Part shown: one piece after another, positions 46,438-55,591 of the stretch
How positions within the stretch are numbered: the stretch's first letter is position 1
How the letters are laid out: every line of letters starts with the position of its first letter
Source of the DNA: Lentimicrobium sp.
Lineage (GTDB): Bacteria > Bacteroidota > Bacteroidia > Bacteroidales > Lentimicrobiaceae
Length of the DNA: 64,000 bases
Assembly (NCBI GenBank): GCA_019429275.1
Contig: JAHYJC010000008.1
Location: 47,211-111,210, forward strand
Direction of reading: 5' to 3'
Translations under genes and position numbers: made by a program
The notes under the pieces: generated by a model
What the model was told of the DNA's origin: nothing
Database searches by the model: none
Seen by the model: the letters and a program-made list of their open reading frames with translations, nothing else

Positions 46438-47259
46438 TCAATGAAACTCAAACTTAATATACACCGGTACATGATCCGATATCAACCGGGCCTGCTCCAG
46501 AGTTTCCACCTTTTTGTAAAAGTGGATGATACCGCTTTCGGTGATCTTTATGTGATCGGATTTATAAAAAATATTATCCAGCTCCGAGGCCAGACAATCA
46601 TCATTCAGGCATTCCCGCTTAAGTGAAGTTTTCTGGTTGGTCAGCACAGGCTGATAGCCCATCTTTTTCAGGGGATTAAATACGGAATGGCTTTGCGGCA
46701 GGTTAAAATCACAGGTAAAAATCAGGTTCAGATCGGGGTAAAGGGCCGGAAGATCTTTCAGGTATTTTACTTCGGTTTCGGGTTGCTTCGATTTTGTTTT
46801 GGCATGAAAGTTTACCAGGGTGAAGTGTTTGCCCTGTACTTCGAAAGTGGCAAAATATGGCTCCCGATCCATCAACCCGGCATATTCGCCTTGCTGCAGC
46901 CAGGCCTTGCCAACCAGTTTTGCCTTATGCTTTTTCCACAAAAAGGCATAGCGCTCTGTTTTATAGGATGAGGAAACGGTGGGCAGGCTTACCGCATAAT
47001 CCCAGGCAGCGCCCAGTGTGTTCAGTTCTGCCACCAGCCTTGCCACCGCCTGTGCGCCTCCGTCACCAGCTACCACCTCCTGAATGGCCACCACATCGGC
47101 ATGGCGCAGGGTTTCGGCAATAAAACTGATTTCCGTGGCATCTTTGGTGTGTCCCAAATCCTTCAGGTTCCAGGAAATAAGGGTTAAGGGCTGGGAGAAG
47201 GCATTTACGGTGAAAGCAAAGAAAACAACAAACAGAAATGATGGATTAAAATACTTCAT
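46438..47259 (-). CDS. Endonuclease/exonuclease/phosphatase family protein, exported
   Basis: 273 residues with a signal peptide (YFNPSFLFVVFFAFTVNAFSQ, about 3-22). EEP-fold motifs: ISWNLKDLG (first metal-site Asn), VVAIQEVV (Glu), VNFHAKTKS, FTCDFNLPQSHSVF (Asp/Asn pair) and the closing ISDHVPVYIKFEF with the catalytic His. It is a metal-dependent phosphodiesterase, probably periplasmic, acting on nucleic acid or a phosphoester. Its ATG overlaps the TAA of the small membrane-protein gene by one base, so the two are translationally coupled. Confidence 0.9.
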   Translation of the reverse strand: MKYFNPSFLFVVFFAFTVNAFSQPLTLISWNLKDLGHTKDATEISFIAETLRHADVVAIQEVVAGDGGAQAVARLVAELNTLGAAWDYAVSLPTVSSSYKTERYAFLWKKHKAKLVGKAWLQQGEYAGLMDREPYFATFEVQGKHFTLVNFHAKTKSKQPETEVKYLKDLPALYPDLNLIFTCDFNLPQSHSVFNPLKKMGYQPVLTNQKTSLKRECLNDDCLASELDNIFYKSDHIKITESGIIHFYKKVETLEQARLISDHVPVYIKFEFH

Positions 47260-47573
47260 TACTCAGATTTAGGGTTAACAGCAGATGAGTTAAATGCCTT
47301 TAAAAGAAACGGAATCGCAGCCAGCAGATCGATTACCCTCCAGGCGCTTCTGCTGTGCAGATAAACCGGAAATACCGGGTTAAAAACAATGGCAATGATC
47401 CCAAACAGAATCACCCACAGGGTAAATTCCTCCTTCAACTCCCTGAAAATAAATACTCCCGCGCCAATGGTGACTGCTATCCGCATAAAGGTATAATATC
47501 CGATGGGCAGGTTCAGCATGCCCGCAATCAATATTATGGCACAGGACAGGTAAAGGGCTTTGAAAGGGTTCAT
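47259..47573 (-). CDS. Small membrane protein (DUF6804-like)
   Basis: 104 residues with three to four predicted membrane helices (ALYLSCAIILIAGMLN, YTFMRIAVTIGAGVFIF, WVILFGIIAIVFNP and VIDLLAAIPFLL). The layout resembles DUF6804 proteins. It is the first gene of a pair with the EEP-fold protein, sharing one base with its start. No function known. Confidence 0.75.
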   Translation of the reverse strand: MNPFKALYLSCAIILIAGMLNLPIGYYTFMRIAVTIGAGVFIFRELKEEFTLWVILFGIIAIVFNPVFPVYLHSRSAWRVIDLLAAIPFLLKAFNSSAVNPKSE

Positions 47574-47768
47574 GTTAGATTATTTGGAAATTCAAATGTA
47601 GGATAATAAAACAATCCGGCAAATGTCCGTCAATTAAGTAACTGCTAAAATCTTTACAGAAGATATACTGATTCAGAAATTAATTCTTCTATCTGAAAAA
47701 TTCTCAACTATGTTCTGATATTTAAATTATTTAGTATTTTCATCGCAGATACAAATCGGCCTCAGGAT

Positions 47769-48500
47769 ATGAAACGACTGATCCTTTTGTTTGCTTCCCT
47801 CCTTCTGGCTTCTTCGGTTTTTTTATTGCTATTTACAGGGACAGGAAGGCGTTATGTTTACAAAGCAAAGTATGCCATTTTTGACAAGGCAAAAACAACC
47901 CCTGCCGCCGGAAAAATCTGGGGACTTGATCTCTCACATCATCAGAAAACCATTAATTGGAACAAAGTGGCTGAAAAGAAACCTCATTTCATATTCTTTA
48001 AAGCAACGGAAGGCAGCACCCATAAGGATACAAAGTATTACGAATATGTCGCCCAGGCCAGGAAGCACAACATCATTACCGGCGCTTACCACTTTTTCAG
48101 TTATCAATCCGGCGGAAAGGCACAGGCTGAACACTTCTGCAAAACAGCAAATCTGAAAAAAGGAGATCTTCCCCCGGTACTGGATGTGGAATTTAAAAAC
48201 AACATGCCTGCCAAAGCCTGGGTCACCCGCGAAATTCTGGACTGGATTAAAGTTGTGGAAAAGAAATACGGTGTAAAACCCATCATTTACTGCGAATGCG
48301 ATTATTTTAACAAATACATAAAGAAAGACCTGGGAAAAAGCTATCCACTCTGGATTTCAGACTTCTGGCGTGAGCCGCGCTGCAATTGGACTTTCTGGCA
48401 GAAAACCGACCAGTTTAAGATCCCGGGCATAAAAGGCACTGTGGATTACAATGTATTTAAGGGGGATGAGGGGAAGATGAAGGGGTTGTTGATTGAGTGA
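47769..48500 (+). CDS. Glycoside hydrolase family 25 lysozyme, membrane-anchored
   Basis: 243 residues. An N-terminal hydrophobic segment (LILLFASLLLASSVFLLLFTG, about 3-23) acts as signal anchor. The GH25 barrel has the opening GLDLSHHQKTINWNKV, FIFFKATEGSTHKD, GAYHFFSYQSGGKAQAEHF and the active-site DVEF in PPVLDVEFKN (Asp/Glu). The closing FWQKTDQFKIPGIKGTVDYNVF is family-typical. It cleaves the muramic acid-GlcNAc bond of peptidoglycan, in the periplasm. It is the last gene before the AT-rich operon and is transcribed the same way, but 390 bases away. Confidence 0.93.
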   Translation: MKRLILLFASLLLASSVFLLLFTGTGRRYVYKAKYAIFDKAKTTPAAGKIWGLDLSHHQKTINWNKVAEKKPHFIFFKATEGSTHKDTKYYEYVAQARKHNIITGAYHFFSYQSGGKAQAEHFCKTANLKKGDLPPVLDVEFKNNMPAKAWVTREILDWIKVVEKKYGVKPIIYCECDYFNKYIKKDLGKSYPLWISDFWREPRCNWTFWQKTDQFKIPGIKGTVDYNVFKGDEGKMKGLLIE

Positions 48501-48889
48501 AAGTAAATTCTTTTCGTAGTTCTTTTTGCCGACGTGGAGTTACCTTTAATTTTTTAAGTAACTTATTTAGGTTTTGGAGATAAACAAGTGGAATGGATTT
48601 GATCATTTAATTGAAAGTGTAATGGAACCGGCTAAGAAAAAAACGCTACTGAATGAAAAGACAGATAATTTCAAATTTTTGATGCCCTGAGAAGTATTGT
48701 TTAGTTAAATTACTTTTATTTGTGTCTAAAAGGGAAAGTTATGATTTCCAGTATGAAACATTTCTTTTTTGACTAAAATAATTATATTTGTTTAAAATAT
48801 TGTCCAGAGTTATAAGATTGTCAAATTTTTAATCAACTGGAATCCTAGCTTCAATCATTAAAGACATAAATTAACAATTGCTATATTTC
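48501..48889. other. Intergenic region before the Hsp70/tubulin operon
   Basis: About 390 bases, very AT-rich, marking the drop in GC that continues to 60.3 kb. Apart from the promoter candidate at 48783 I see no small gene, hairpin or attachment-type repeat. Confidence 0.4.
48783..48790 (+). promoter_or_regulatory. Candidate -7 element of the Hsp70/tubulin operon
   Basis: TATATTTG, a perfect TAnnTTTG, 100 bases before the ATG at 48890. A TTTG at 48768-48771 is too near to serve as -33, so recognition may need an activator or a weaker -33. Confidence 0.5.
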
Positions 48890-51800
48890 ATGATATTAAA
48901 TACTTTAGAAAAAGAAAATCACAACAATCATTTCACCTCTTGTTTCAACTGGGTGTTAAGATCAATTCTGATTTTGCTGTTGATACACTTTGTTAATTCA
49001 GCAGCCTATTCCCAATCAAATCATAAAAATTTTAGGCGACATTTTATCATAGCATATGATGTATCCTCTCCATTTGTAAATTCAGAAATATCAAATAATT
49101 ATTATAGACAATCTTTGATTGCTTTATTTAACAATCAAGAGGTTTTAAATTTTAGTGAAGCTAATCTTTCAAACTTAGAAAATGAAAAGAAAAATGGATT
49201 AAAGTTTTTTGATATAAATAAGGATGAAATTTCATTTTTTCATTTTGGTGTTGCTAGTAGTGAATTCAACTCCTTACAATTGACGAATAACAGTTTAAAT
49301 GACAAGGGGAAGGTCGATGCCTTTAATAAAGTATTTTTAAAGAATAAGGAAATTGTCTGGACAGACAATTATAACAAGCTTACACCAAATGTCTATAATT
49401 ATTTCTCTAAGATTTTTACTTGCAGGAAGGATCCGGTTAATTTTGGTTTAGGGGTTACCTTATCAAATTATGTATATCCCCTTATTTTGAATTCGATTGA
49501 CCCTAGTAAATATGCTGAAGAATACATTCTAATTTTATTGAGTGATTTTCTTTCGGGCACTATGCATGGGAATAAAAATGACTTCAAAAGGATAAAGGAA
49601 TTGTATGGGTATTCTACAAATGCAACTAATTTACCGGCAACTTCTGCTCCCGTTTTATTAAATACATTTGCTAATCTGCTGTCTGCCAACTATTATAAGA
49701 TTGATTTTTTTGAATTTGCTTTTCTCAAAACACAGTTCCCACAACAAAGAGAAGACATAAGCATTATTGGATATAAAATAAAGCCTAAAGCCGGTAATTA
49801 TAATCCAGAGGATTTGGCAATATTCATGGATTCAGATATTGAATTAGAACAACGAGGTTACAGAAGCGGCAAATTCAGAATACCTGCAACTGCATTAAGA
49901 TTCACGCATAACGAAAATCTGAAACCGATCGAGTTAAAGCTTAAAATCAGCATACCTAACAATGGAACTGAGACTTTACTTTTTGAGCATATTGTTGCCA
50001 TCAGGAATCAAAATGGTGAGTGGACATCTGATTATACTGCTGACAAAGGTCTAATGAATTTCAATAAATCTAAAAGCCTATATCAGATTCCCACTCTGAA
50101 ATTAAATCTTGACACAATCATTAATAAGAAAGAATTTGAATACATAAAATTTGAATACAAAATTAACTCTTCTTATAAGGTGGATGGATCAAATCCACTC
50201 AACTTTATTCACAGCACCGAAAGGTTGATTACTAAAGAAAATGTTAACTTCACAGCCAAAACATCAATCATTGTTATGTTATATATAATCCCAGCCTTTA
50301 TCCTTTTGCTGATAATCATCTATCTGGCAATTATCGGAAAGCCAATAGGAATAAAGATTACCATTAATGGCTATCTTGATTCTTTTGAATCCATTGATTA
50401 TAAACATTATGGAAAGCTGCACACTCCCTACAAATACTGGAACCTAGATTTTGACGCGATTGTGGCTGATGGAGAGGTTTTATACAGGTTTAAGAATTAT
50501 ATATTTAATTGGAAACCTACCCTGAATATTGAAATTACAGATGTCGAAATTCCAGAGGGATTTGATGCTTTTAATAAGCCCAAATTCGATACAGTTAAGG
50601 AATTCTCCAGAGGAAATGTAATGCAAATTCAGCAAAAAAAAGGCAATATTTTCAAGTTCATAATGTGTTTAAGGCAAAATGACATTAACCTTGTAATTGC
50701 TGATCCCCGTTTTATAAGAATGGCAGGAAGTGTAAAAATAAGGGAAACCCGATTGCTGGGCATCAACAATGAAATTAGTCAACCTTACGAATATTCATTT
50801 CATATTGGCGAGGATCTTGGTGATGTTTGGGTAGCTTTTGACCCTGGAACCACGGGCTCATGTGTTGCAGTGGGTAACCATGCGAACAATATTGTCCTTG
50901 CTGATGTTAGTAAAACGAGGGCTACAGGTCCAAAAATTATGCCATCCCTATTGACCTTTGACGACAGTGCGAGTCCTTCAATTTTTAATGGAAATGTTCC
51001 AGATGATTTATATAAATACGGAAGTCTCGCTTATACTAACTGGGATATTGCAAAATTTAAATACCAATCCATAAAGAAGCTTCTGGGCTTTAAAGATAAA
51101 AAATCAATAACCTTCAAAAACAACATTACAATTAGCCTCAATGGCAAAGAACTTTCAGCTTTACTCGTAAAAGGGCTGTATCAGGAATTAAAATCATTTG
51201 CATTAAAACTTAACAATCCCGAAATCACAAGTAATTATAAATTTGATCCAAAAAGGGCTGTAATAGCCATCCCTAACAATTTTACAATTAGCAAGATACA
51301 GGATATTGTTGATTGCACATCTAGCTTAAAACAATTTAAAGAAATTCGTTATGTTTACGAAGCAGAGGCCGTACTGTTTTATTATCTGAGCAATTACAGT
51401 AGATTCAATAAAAAAGATAAAATATTTAATAAGGAGAATATCTTGGTTTTTGATATGGGTGGTGCAACAATTAATACAACTATTGTAAGTGCTTCAAAAG
51501 TTGACGATAAAAATGGTCCAGTCTATTATATTGATTTCCTCGGAAAAATTGGTTATGGGATTGGTGGAGACACTATTGACTACTGCCTTATAAAATTTAT
51601 TCTAAGTTTCAAAGACGATTATCCCGCGTTGAGAACTTTTAATCTTTTGAAAAACAAAGAACAATTATCAAAGTTGGTTCAAGAAATAAAATATGAAATT
51701 GTTAATAACTATAAGCAAGATTATGATTATCTGATTACATATGCAAATCTACAGAAATACATTAATACCCACCTTAAGATTGATATTTTCATAGAAGAAG

Positions 51801-52558
51801 ATAGTAAGATTTATGCATATTTTAAAAAGAATACGCATAAAAAATTTAAGTTATTATCGCATCCTTTATTTGCTAATATTATTTTTGGAAATGTGAAGGA
51901 CGCTGTGAATGAAGTGATTGAATTGTCCGGCAATGTAAAAGTTGACAAAATAATTTACTCTGGAAGAAGTACCTTTTTCCCTGGCATTAGTGAATGGGTT
52001 GAACAAGTCATAAAAGAAAAAGGTAGTTCACCTGAGATAATTACGCTTGAAATTGAGGAATCTAAAACTGCTGTGGCACACGGAGCATGTTGGTATGGAA
52101 TAAACAAAAACTCTATTGTTCTGAATAATCTGAAAACAAATGCATCATTCGGTATAAAAAGGACACTATCCGCTGACATTTCTGATGTTGAGTTTATAGA
52201 GCTCATCCAAATGGGAGTGCCGTTTGACTCAGATAATGCGGAAATTGACTGCGTGTCAGGTGCAATGCAATTGGCTGAAAATTTTGCATTTGATGGTGGG
52301 AAGGTACATTACTACCAGGTTATGGGCAAAGATGCCAATGTAATATTGTCAAAAAACCAAAAACACAAATACTCAAAAATTGCCAGTATCCGATTACCAC
52401 TGGCAACAACTGCTTTAAAGATGACTGTTAGTGAAAATGATGAAGTTGAGTGTAAGGTAAAACTTTCCTCAAATCAGATTATAATGGAGAAAGGAGTTGT
52501 TTCCGATCAGGATATTTCTGATGCCAATGAAGAACACTACACCTGGATTATTAATTAA
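48890..52558 (+). CDS. Membrane-spanning Hsp70-like ATPase with exported vWA-like N-terminal domain
   Basis: 1222 residues from the ATG at 48890; a TTG at 48878 is less likely. A signal peptide (WVLRSILILLLIHFVNSAAYS, about 21-41) leads to an exported region. Its start (FIIAYDVSSPF, Asp57) and EEYILILLSDFLSG (about 210-223) resemble vWA strands with a weak MIDAS. One membrane helix lies at about 459-483. A beta-rich segment precedes an Hsp70/actin-fold ATPase (about 646-1080): phosphate-1 WVAFDPGTTGSCVAVG, phosphate-2 ILVFDMGGATINTTIV (Asp855), GGDTIDYCL, adenosine-site IIYSGRSTFFPG and HGACWYG. The tail (1085-1222) may parallel a substrate-binding domain. Topology: vWA outside, Hsp70 inside. 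First gene of a seven-gene operon. Confidence 0.85.
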   Translation: MILNTLEKENHNNHFTSCFNWVLRSILILLLIHFVNSAAYSQSNHKNFRRHFIIAYDVSSPFVNSEISNNYYRQSLIALFNNQEVLNFSEANLSNLENEKKNGLKFFDINKDEISFFHFGVASSEFNSLQLTNNSLNDKGKVDAFNKVFLKNKEIVWTDNYNKLTPNVYNYFSKIFTCRKDPVNFGLGVTLSNYVYPLILNSIDPSKYAEEYILILLSDFLSGTMHGNKNDFKRIKELYGYSTNATNLPATSAPVLLNTFANLLSANYYKIDFFEFAFLKTQFPQQREDISIIGYKIKPKAGNYNPEDLAIFMDSDIELEQRGYRSGKFRIPATALRFTHNENLKPIELKLKISIPNNGTETLLFEHIVAIRNQNGEWTSDYTADKGLMNFNKSKSLYQIPTLKLNLDTIINKKEFEYIKFEYKINSSYKVDGSNPLNFIHSTERLITKENVNFTAKTSIIVMLYIIPAFILLLIIIYLAIIGKPIGIKITINGYLDSFESIDYKHYGKLHTPYKYWNLDFDAIVADGEVLYRFKNYIFNWKPTLNIEITDVEIPEGFDAFNKPKFDTVKEFSRGNVMQIQQKKGNIFKFIMCLRQNDINLVIADPRFIRMAGSVKIRETRLLGINNEISQPYEYSFHIGEDLGDVWVAFDPGTTGSCVAVGNHANNIVLADVSKTRATGPKIMPSLLTFDDSASPSIFNGNVPDDLYKYGSLAYTNWDIAKFKYQSIKKLLGFKDKKSITFKNNITISLNGKELSALLVKGLYQELKSFALKLNNPEITSNYKFDPKRAVIAIPNNFTISKIQDIVDCTSSLKQFKEIRYVYEAEAVLFYYLSNYSRFNKKDKIFNKENILVFDMGGATINTTIVSASKVDDKNGPVYYIDFLGKIGYGIGGDTIDYCLIKFILSFKDDYPALRTFNLLKNKEQLSKLVQEIKYEIVNNYKQDYDYLITYANLQKYINTHLKIDIFIEEDSKIYAYFKKNTHKKFKLLSHPLFANIIFGNVKDAVNEVIELSGNVKVDKIIYSGRSTFFPGISEWVEQVIKEKGSSPEIITLEIEESKTAVAHGACWYGINKNSIVLNNLKTNASFGIKRTLSADISDVEFIELIQMGVPFDSDNAEIDCVSGAMQLAENFAFDGGKVHYYQVMGKDANVILSKNQKHKYSKIASIRLPLATTALKMTVSENDEVECKVKLSSNQIIMEKGVVSDQDISDANEEHYTWIIN

Positions 52559-52579
52559 ACACTTAACAATGTGCGCGCT

Positions 52580-54382
52580 ATGAGACTTTTAATACTGATT
52601 CTATTGTTAACAATATCAGCGAATGTTTTGAGTCAAAATTACATTCAGTTTAATGAACAATATCAGACTGCTGAAGGTGTGATTATTTTCAAAGATGAAA
52701 TTTATAAAGCAGATACTACTCAAAAGATTCTTCAATTAGGAAATAAATCATTTATTTATAAGGATGCGAAAATCGGGAATATTAAAAATATTACTGATGA
52801 TGATCTTATCGAAACGAAAAATAGGATAAAAATTACCAAAATTGACGATGATCTCTCTTACTCTGTTGACATTTCTGAATTTTATAGGTATAATCAGATT
52901 ATTAAATTTATTAGGCAGAATAATAGCGTTGTAGAGCTTAGTGGAAGCTCACCTGAGCTAATAAATATTAAAAATGCTGGAAAGTATTTTCGGATTATAA
53001 TTCCCAATAAACCTTCTATTGTTTATCTAAAGGAAGATATACTCTATAACTCGGAAAGTATTAATGAAAAAGATCATTTAAACACCGGAGAATATTTTAA
53101 CAAGTTTACAATTTGGCATTATTTAATTGGTTCATTGATTCTTCTTGTTATAGCTGTCTTTGGATATCTATATGGTGTAAAAAAATTGTTTTTTAAAAAG
53201 AAATATCCAATACATAAAAGATACGACTCTGGTGATTTAAATGATTTCGCAATTGAATCTGGTATCAGTAGGGAACAATTGATCAGATACAATAAAAAAG
53301 AGTTAAATTCTTATCTGGACTTAAAAACAAAAAAAGAAAAAGAAAATTTTAAAAAAGCACTTAAGGGCATAGATCTTATTGTAGGATATTCAGAAACCCC
53401 AATAATCAATATGCCTAACAATGGTGACGTTATGGCCCCAAAACCCCCAGATGACACCTTCGATGATTCGCAACCAATTCAACAGTTGCTATTTGCAATG
53501 GAGCAACGAATTCTAACAAGAATAAGTTCTCTGGTTAATAATAAAGAAGCTGCTCAAAATATTGAGATCCTTCAAAGGGAATTAGAATCAATGCGTTTGA
53601 AAAATAAACAGGTTGAAGGAGAAATTATTAAAGTTCGCAATGATAATGAAGTGTTTAGATCAGATTTAGTAAAAACTAACAGGGAAAAACAAGAACTTGA
53701 AAATATACACTTAAAATATACTGAAAAGATTGTATTTGTTGACTATCTTGAACCCTATGCAAAGGCGATCACTGTCTATTATAACTTTTGTAATCAAGGC
53801 TTCGAGAAAGCTGTTGATCTATATGAGCATTTGGACTCTTCTAATCTGTCATCAACAAATATTGTTGGACATTTCTTGCTGAAATTCATTAAGAATATTC
53901 CATCATCAACAATAAAATGGATAGGCATAATAAATGAAATTGCAGAAAGTAAAACCACCGCTAATCAAGATCTTATCAGAAGTTTGATACAAATCCCCAG
54001 CAATGAAGAGAAAACCAATGAATTCAAAAAAATTCTGTTGAAGGATGTTTTTGAAAAATACACAAGTAGTATCCTAATATTAACAGAAGAATTAAAAAAT
54101 CTTTCTAAATTTACAAATGAAAATACTGCAATGAATAAAGACTTTGAAGTATTCTTTACTGATTTTTCAAAGGAATTAAAGAGCAAAGTCAGTACGATTG
54201 GGCTTGATTTAAATTTTGTCCCTTTGTTTGAAAGTTATACTGAGTATGTCGCTCACATTAAATTGGTTTCTAAAAATTGCAGTTTACCATATAGAAACGT
54301 AAGAGGACTACCAAAGGATTCTGTTCTTGAAATAGTTAATTATGGATTTGGAAATAAAGAAACAAATGTAATCGTCATTTAA
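52580..54382 (+). CDS. Membrane protein with exported domain and cytoplasmic coiled coil
   Basis: 600 residues from the ATG at 52580; a GTG three codons earlier (52571) is possible. Signal peptide (MRLLILILLLTISANVLS), an exported beta-rich domain to about 175, one membrane helix (WHYLIGSLILLVIAVFGYLYGV, about 179-199) followed by KKLFFKKK (inside), then a LysM-like or short helical segment (GDLNDFAIESGISREQLIRYN, about 217-237), a Pro-rich linker, and a coiled coil at about 300-385 (IEILQRELESMRLKNKQVEGE). The last 200 residues are helical, with no known domain. The cytoplasmic coil could meet the Hsp70 or tubulin partner. 21 bases after the Hsp70-like gene. Not recognised as a named family. 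Confidence 0.8.
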   Translation: MRLLILILLLTISANVLSQNYIQFNEQYQTAEGVIIFKDEIYKADTTQKILQLGNKSFIYKDAKIGNIKNITDDDLIETKNRIKITKIDDDLSYSVDISEFYRYNQIIKFIRQNNSVVELSGSSPELINIKNAGKYFRIIIPNKPSIVYLKEDILYNSESINEKDHLNTGEYFNKFTIWHYLIGSLILLVIAVFGYLYGVKKLFFKKKYPIHKRYDSGDLNDFAIESGISREQLIRYNKKELNSYLDLKTKKEKENFKKALKGIDLIVGYSETPIINMPNNGDVMAPKPPDDTFDDSQPIQQLLFAMEQRILTRISSLVNNKEAAQNIEILQRELESMRLKNKQVEGEIIKVRNDNEVFRSDLVKTNREKQELENIHLKYTEKIVFVDYLEPYAKAITVYYNFCNQGFEKAVDLYEHLDSSNLSSTNIVGHFLLKFIKNIPSSTIKWIGIINEIAESKTTANQDLIRSLIQIPSNEEKTNEFKKILLKDVFEKYTSSILILTEELKNLSKFTNENTAMNKDFEVFFTDFSKELKSKVSTIGLDLNFVPLFESYTEYVAHIKLVSKNCSLPYRNVRGLPKDSVLEIVNYGFGNKETNVIVI

Positions 54383-54384
54383 TT

Positions 54385-55590
54385 ATGGAAGAACTTTTCA
54401 AAGCATTTGGCACCTATATCAAAATGGCAGAATTCAATAGTCTTGAATTCTGGATTTATCCATTAGGTAATATCTTCGTTATCTGGCTGCTGACGACACT
54501 GGGTTTAAAAATAATTCCTCAAAGGAAGAATAAGCTTAAAACTGTTTTTCGAATTCATAACTTTTGGATATGTTCAGCATTAATTCTTGCAACTGCAATT
54601 ATTTCATTGATATGCTTTTGGTGGGCTACAAATTACTTTGCTGAAAAGCCATTACAATTGGCTTTACTTATAAGTTTATTTTTAGCATTGTTGGTTCCGA
54701 TCATAACGCTGCTAAACTTGAGAAGTTATTTCACAACTGAGGATATAAAAGAAATTGCCGAACAACCCAAAACTCCAACTCAGTTTGAAGCTACACTTAC
54801 AGAAACAAAAAAAGCATTTCGCAAAAAGAAATTCTGTTATTTCATATTATTAGCGGGTTTTTTGTTTCTATTGTTCTCTCTAAATACCGGCAGCAACCTA
54901 ATCTCTATAGTGTTTGACAATTCTGGCAGCATGGAAAGCAATAACTCAATTGAAGCATTGTCAGAAACCTTCGACAATTTAAGTAAAAATAACGAGATTG
55001 TTTTGACAACATTAGAAGGCCTTGGTGCAAATTCAACAGGTGGAAAAAATTCAATGTCTGAAATTTTATCCACAAAAAACTATTCTCAATTACAGGCTGG
55101 TAATGTGGTTTATTTCACTGATCCTGTGTCTGCAAAGAGTGGTTTAAATCAAATAACAAATCAGGTGTGGGGTTCGCCCATTAGTGAATCAATCTGGAAA
55201 TCCTATCTTTTTGTAAAGACCAATCTTGCAAATAATAGTTATAAAAACAAGGTCCTGATAGTTATTACTGATGGCGATGATAATGTTGGAAATTCAATCC
55301 CGAAAAGCAAATTCTTTTTTGACGATGATGAATTTGCTACTTACTTTACTCCTGATAGAACTTTTATCATTGACTATTCATATGGGGCAACTAATCCTTT
55401 TTTGCAAAAATTTCAGGATGCAGGGTGCGAAACCTTTGTTGTTACTAATACGAAGCAGGATTATCTTGACGCTTTGGGTACAACCCTGAATTCCTTCAAA
55501 AACAATAGGTTTATAATAATCTGGGTAATAATTATTGCCTCTTTCCTGACTTTAATTGCACTTTTAATTGAACCAAAAAAAATTGTGTAA
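54385..55590 (+). CDS. Multi-pass membrane protein with von Willebrand A domain
   Basis: 401 residues. Four predicted helices (about 22-40, 60-82, 91-111 and 150-167), then a vWA domain (about 172-370) with an intact MIDAS: VFDNSGSMES (Asp178, Ser180, Ser182) and VITDGDDN (Asp296), then a final helix (RFIIIWVIIIASFLTLIALL, about 375-394). The lysines before helix 4 (RKKKF) and at the C-terminus place the vWA domain in the periplasm. It resembles BatA/BatB proteins in layout but has extra N-terminal helices. It starts two bases after the previous stop. The MIDAS should bind Mg2+ and a protein ligand, possibly the other vWA proteins. Confidence 0.87.
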   Translation: MEELFKAFGTYIKMAEFNSLEFWIYPLGNIFVIWLLTTLGLKIIPQRKNKLKTVFRIHNFWICSALILATAIISLICFWWATNYFAEKPLQLALLISLFLALLVPIITLLNLRSYFTTEDIKEIAEQPKTPTQFEATLTETKKAFRKKKFCYFILLAGFLFLLFSLNTGSNLISIVFDNSGSMESNNSIEALSETFDNLSKNNEIVLTTLEGLGANSTGGKNSMSEILSTKNYSQLQAGNVVYFTDPVSAKSGLNQITNQVWGSPISESIWKSYLFVKTNLANNSYKNKVLIVITDGDDNVGNSIPKSKFFFDDDEFATYFTPDRTFIIDYSYGATNPFLQKFQDAGCETFVVTNTKQDYLDALGTTLNSFKNNRFIIIWVIIIASFLTLIALLIEPKKIV

Positions 55591-55591
55591 T

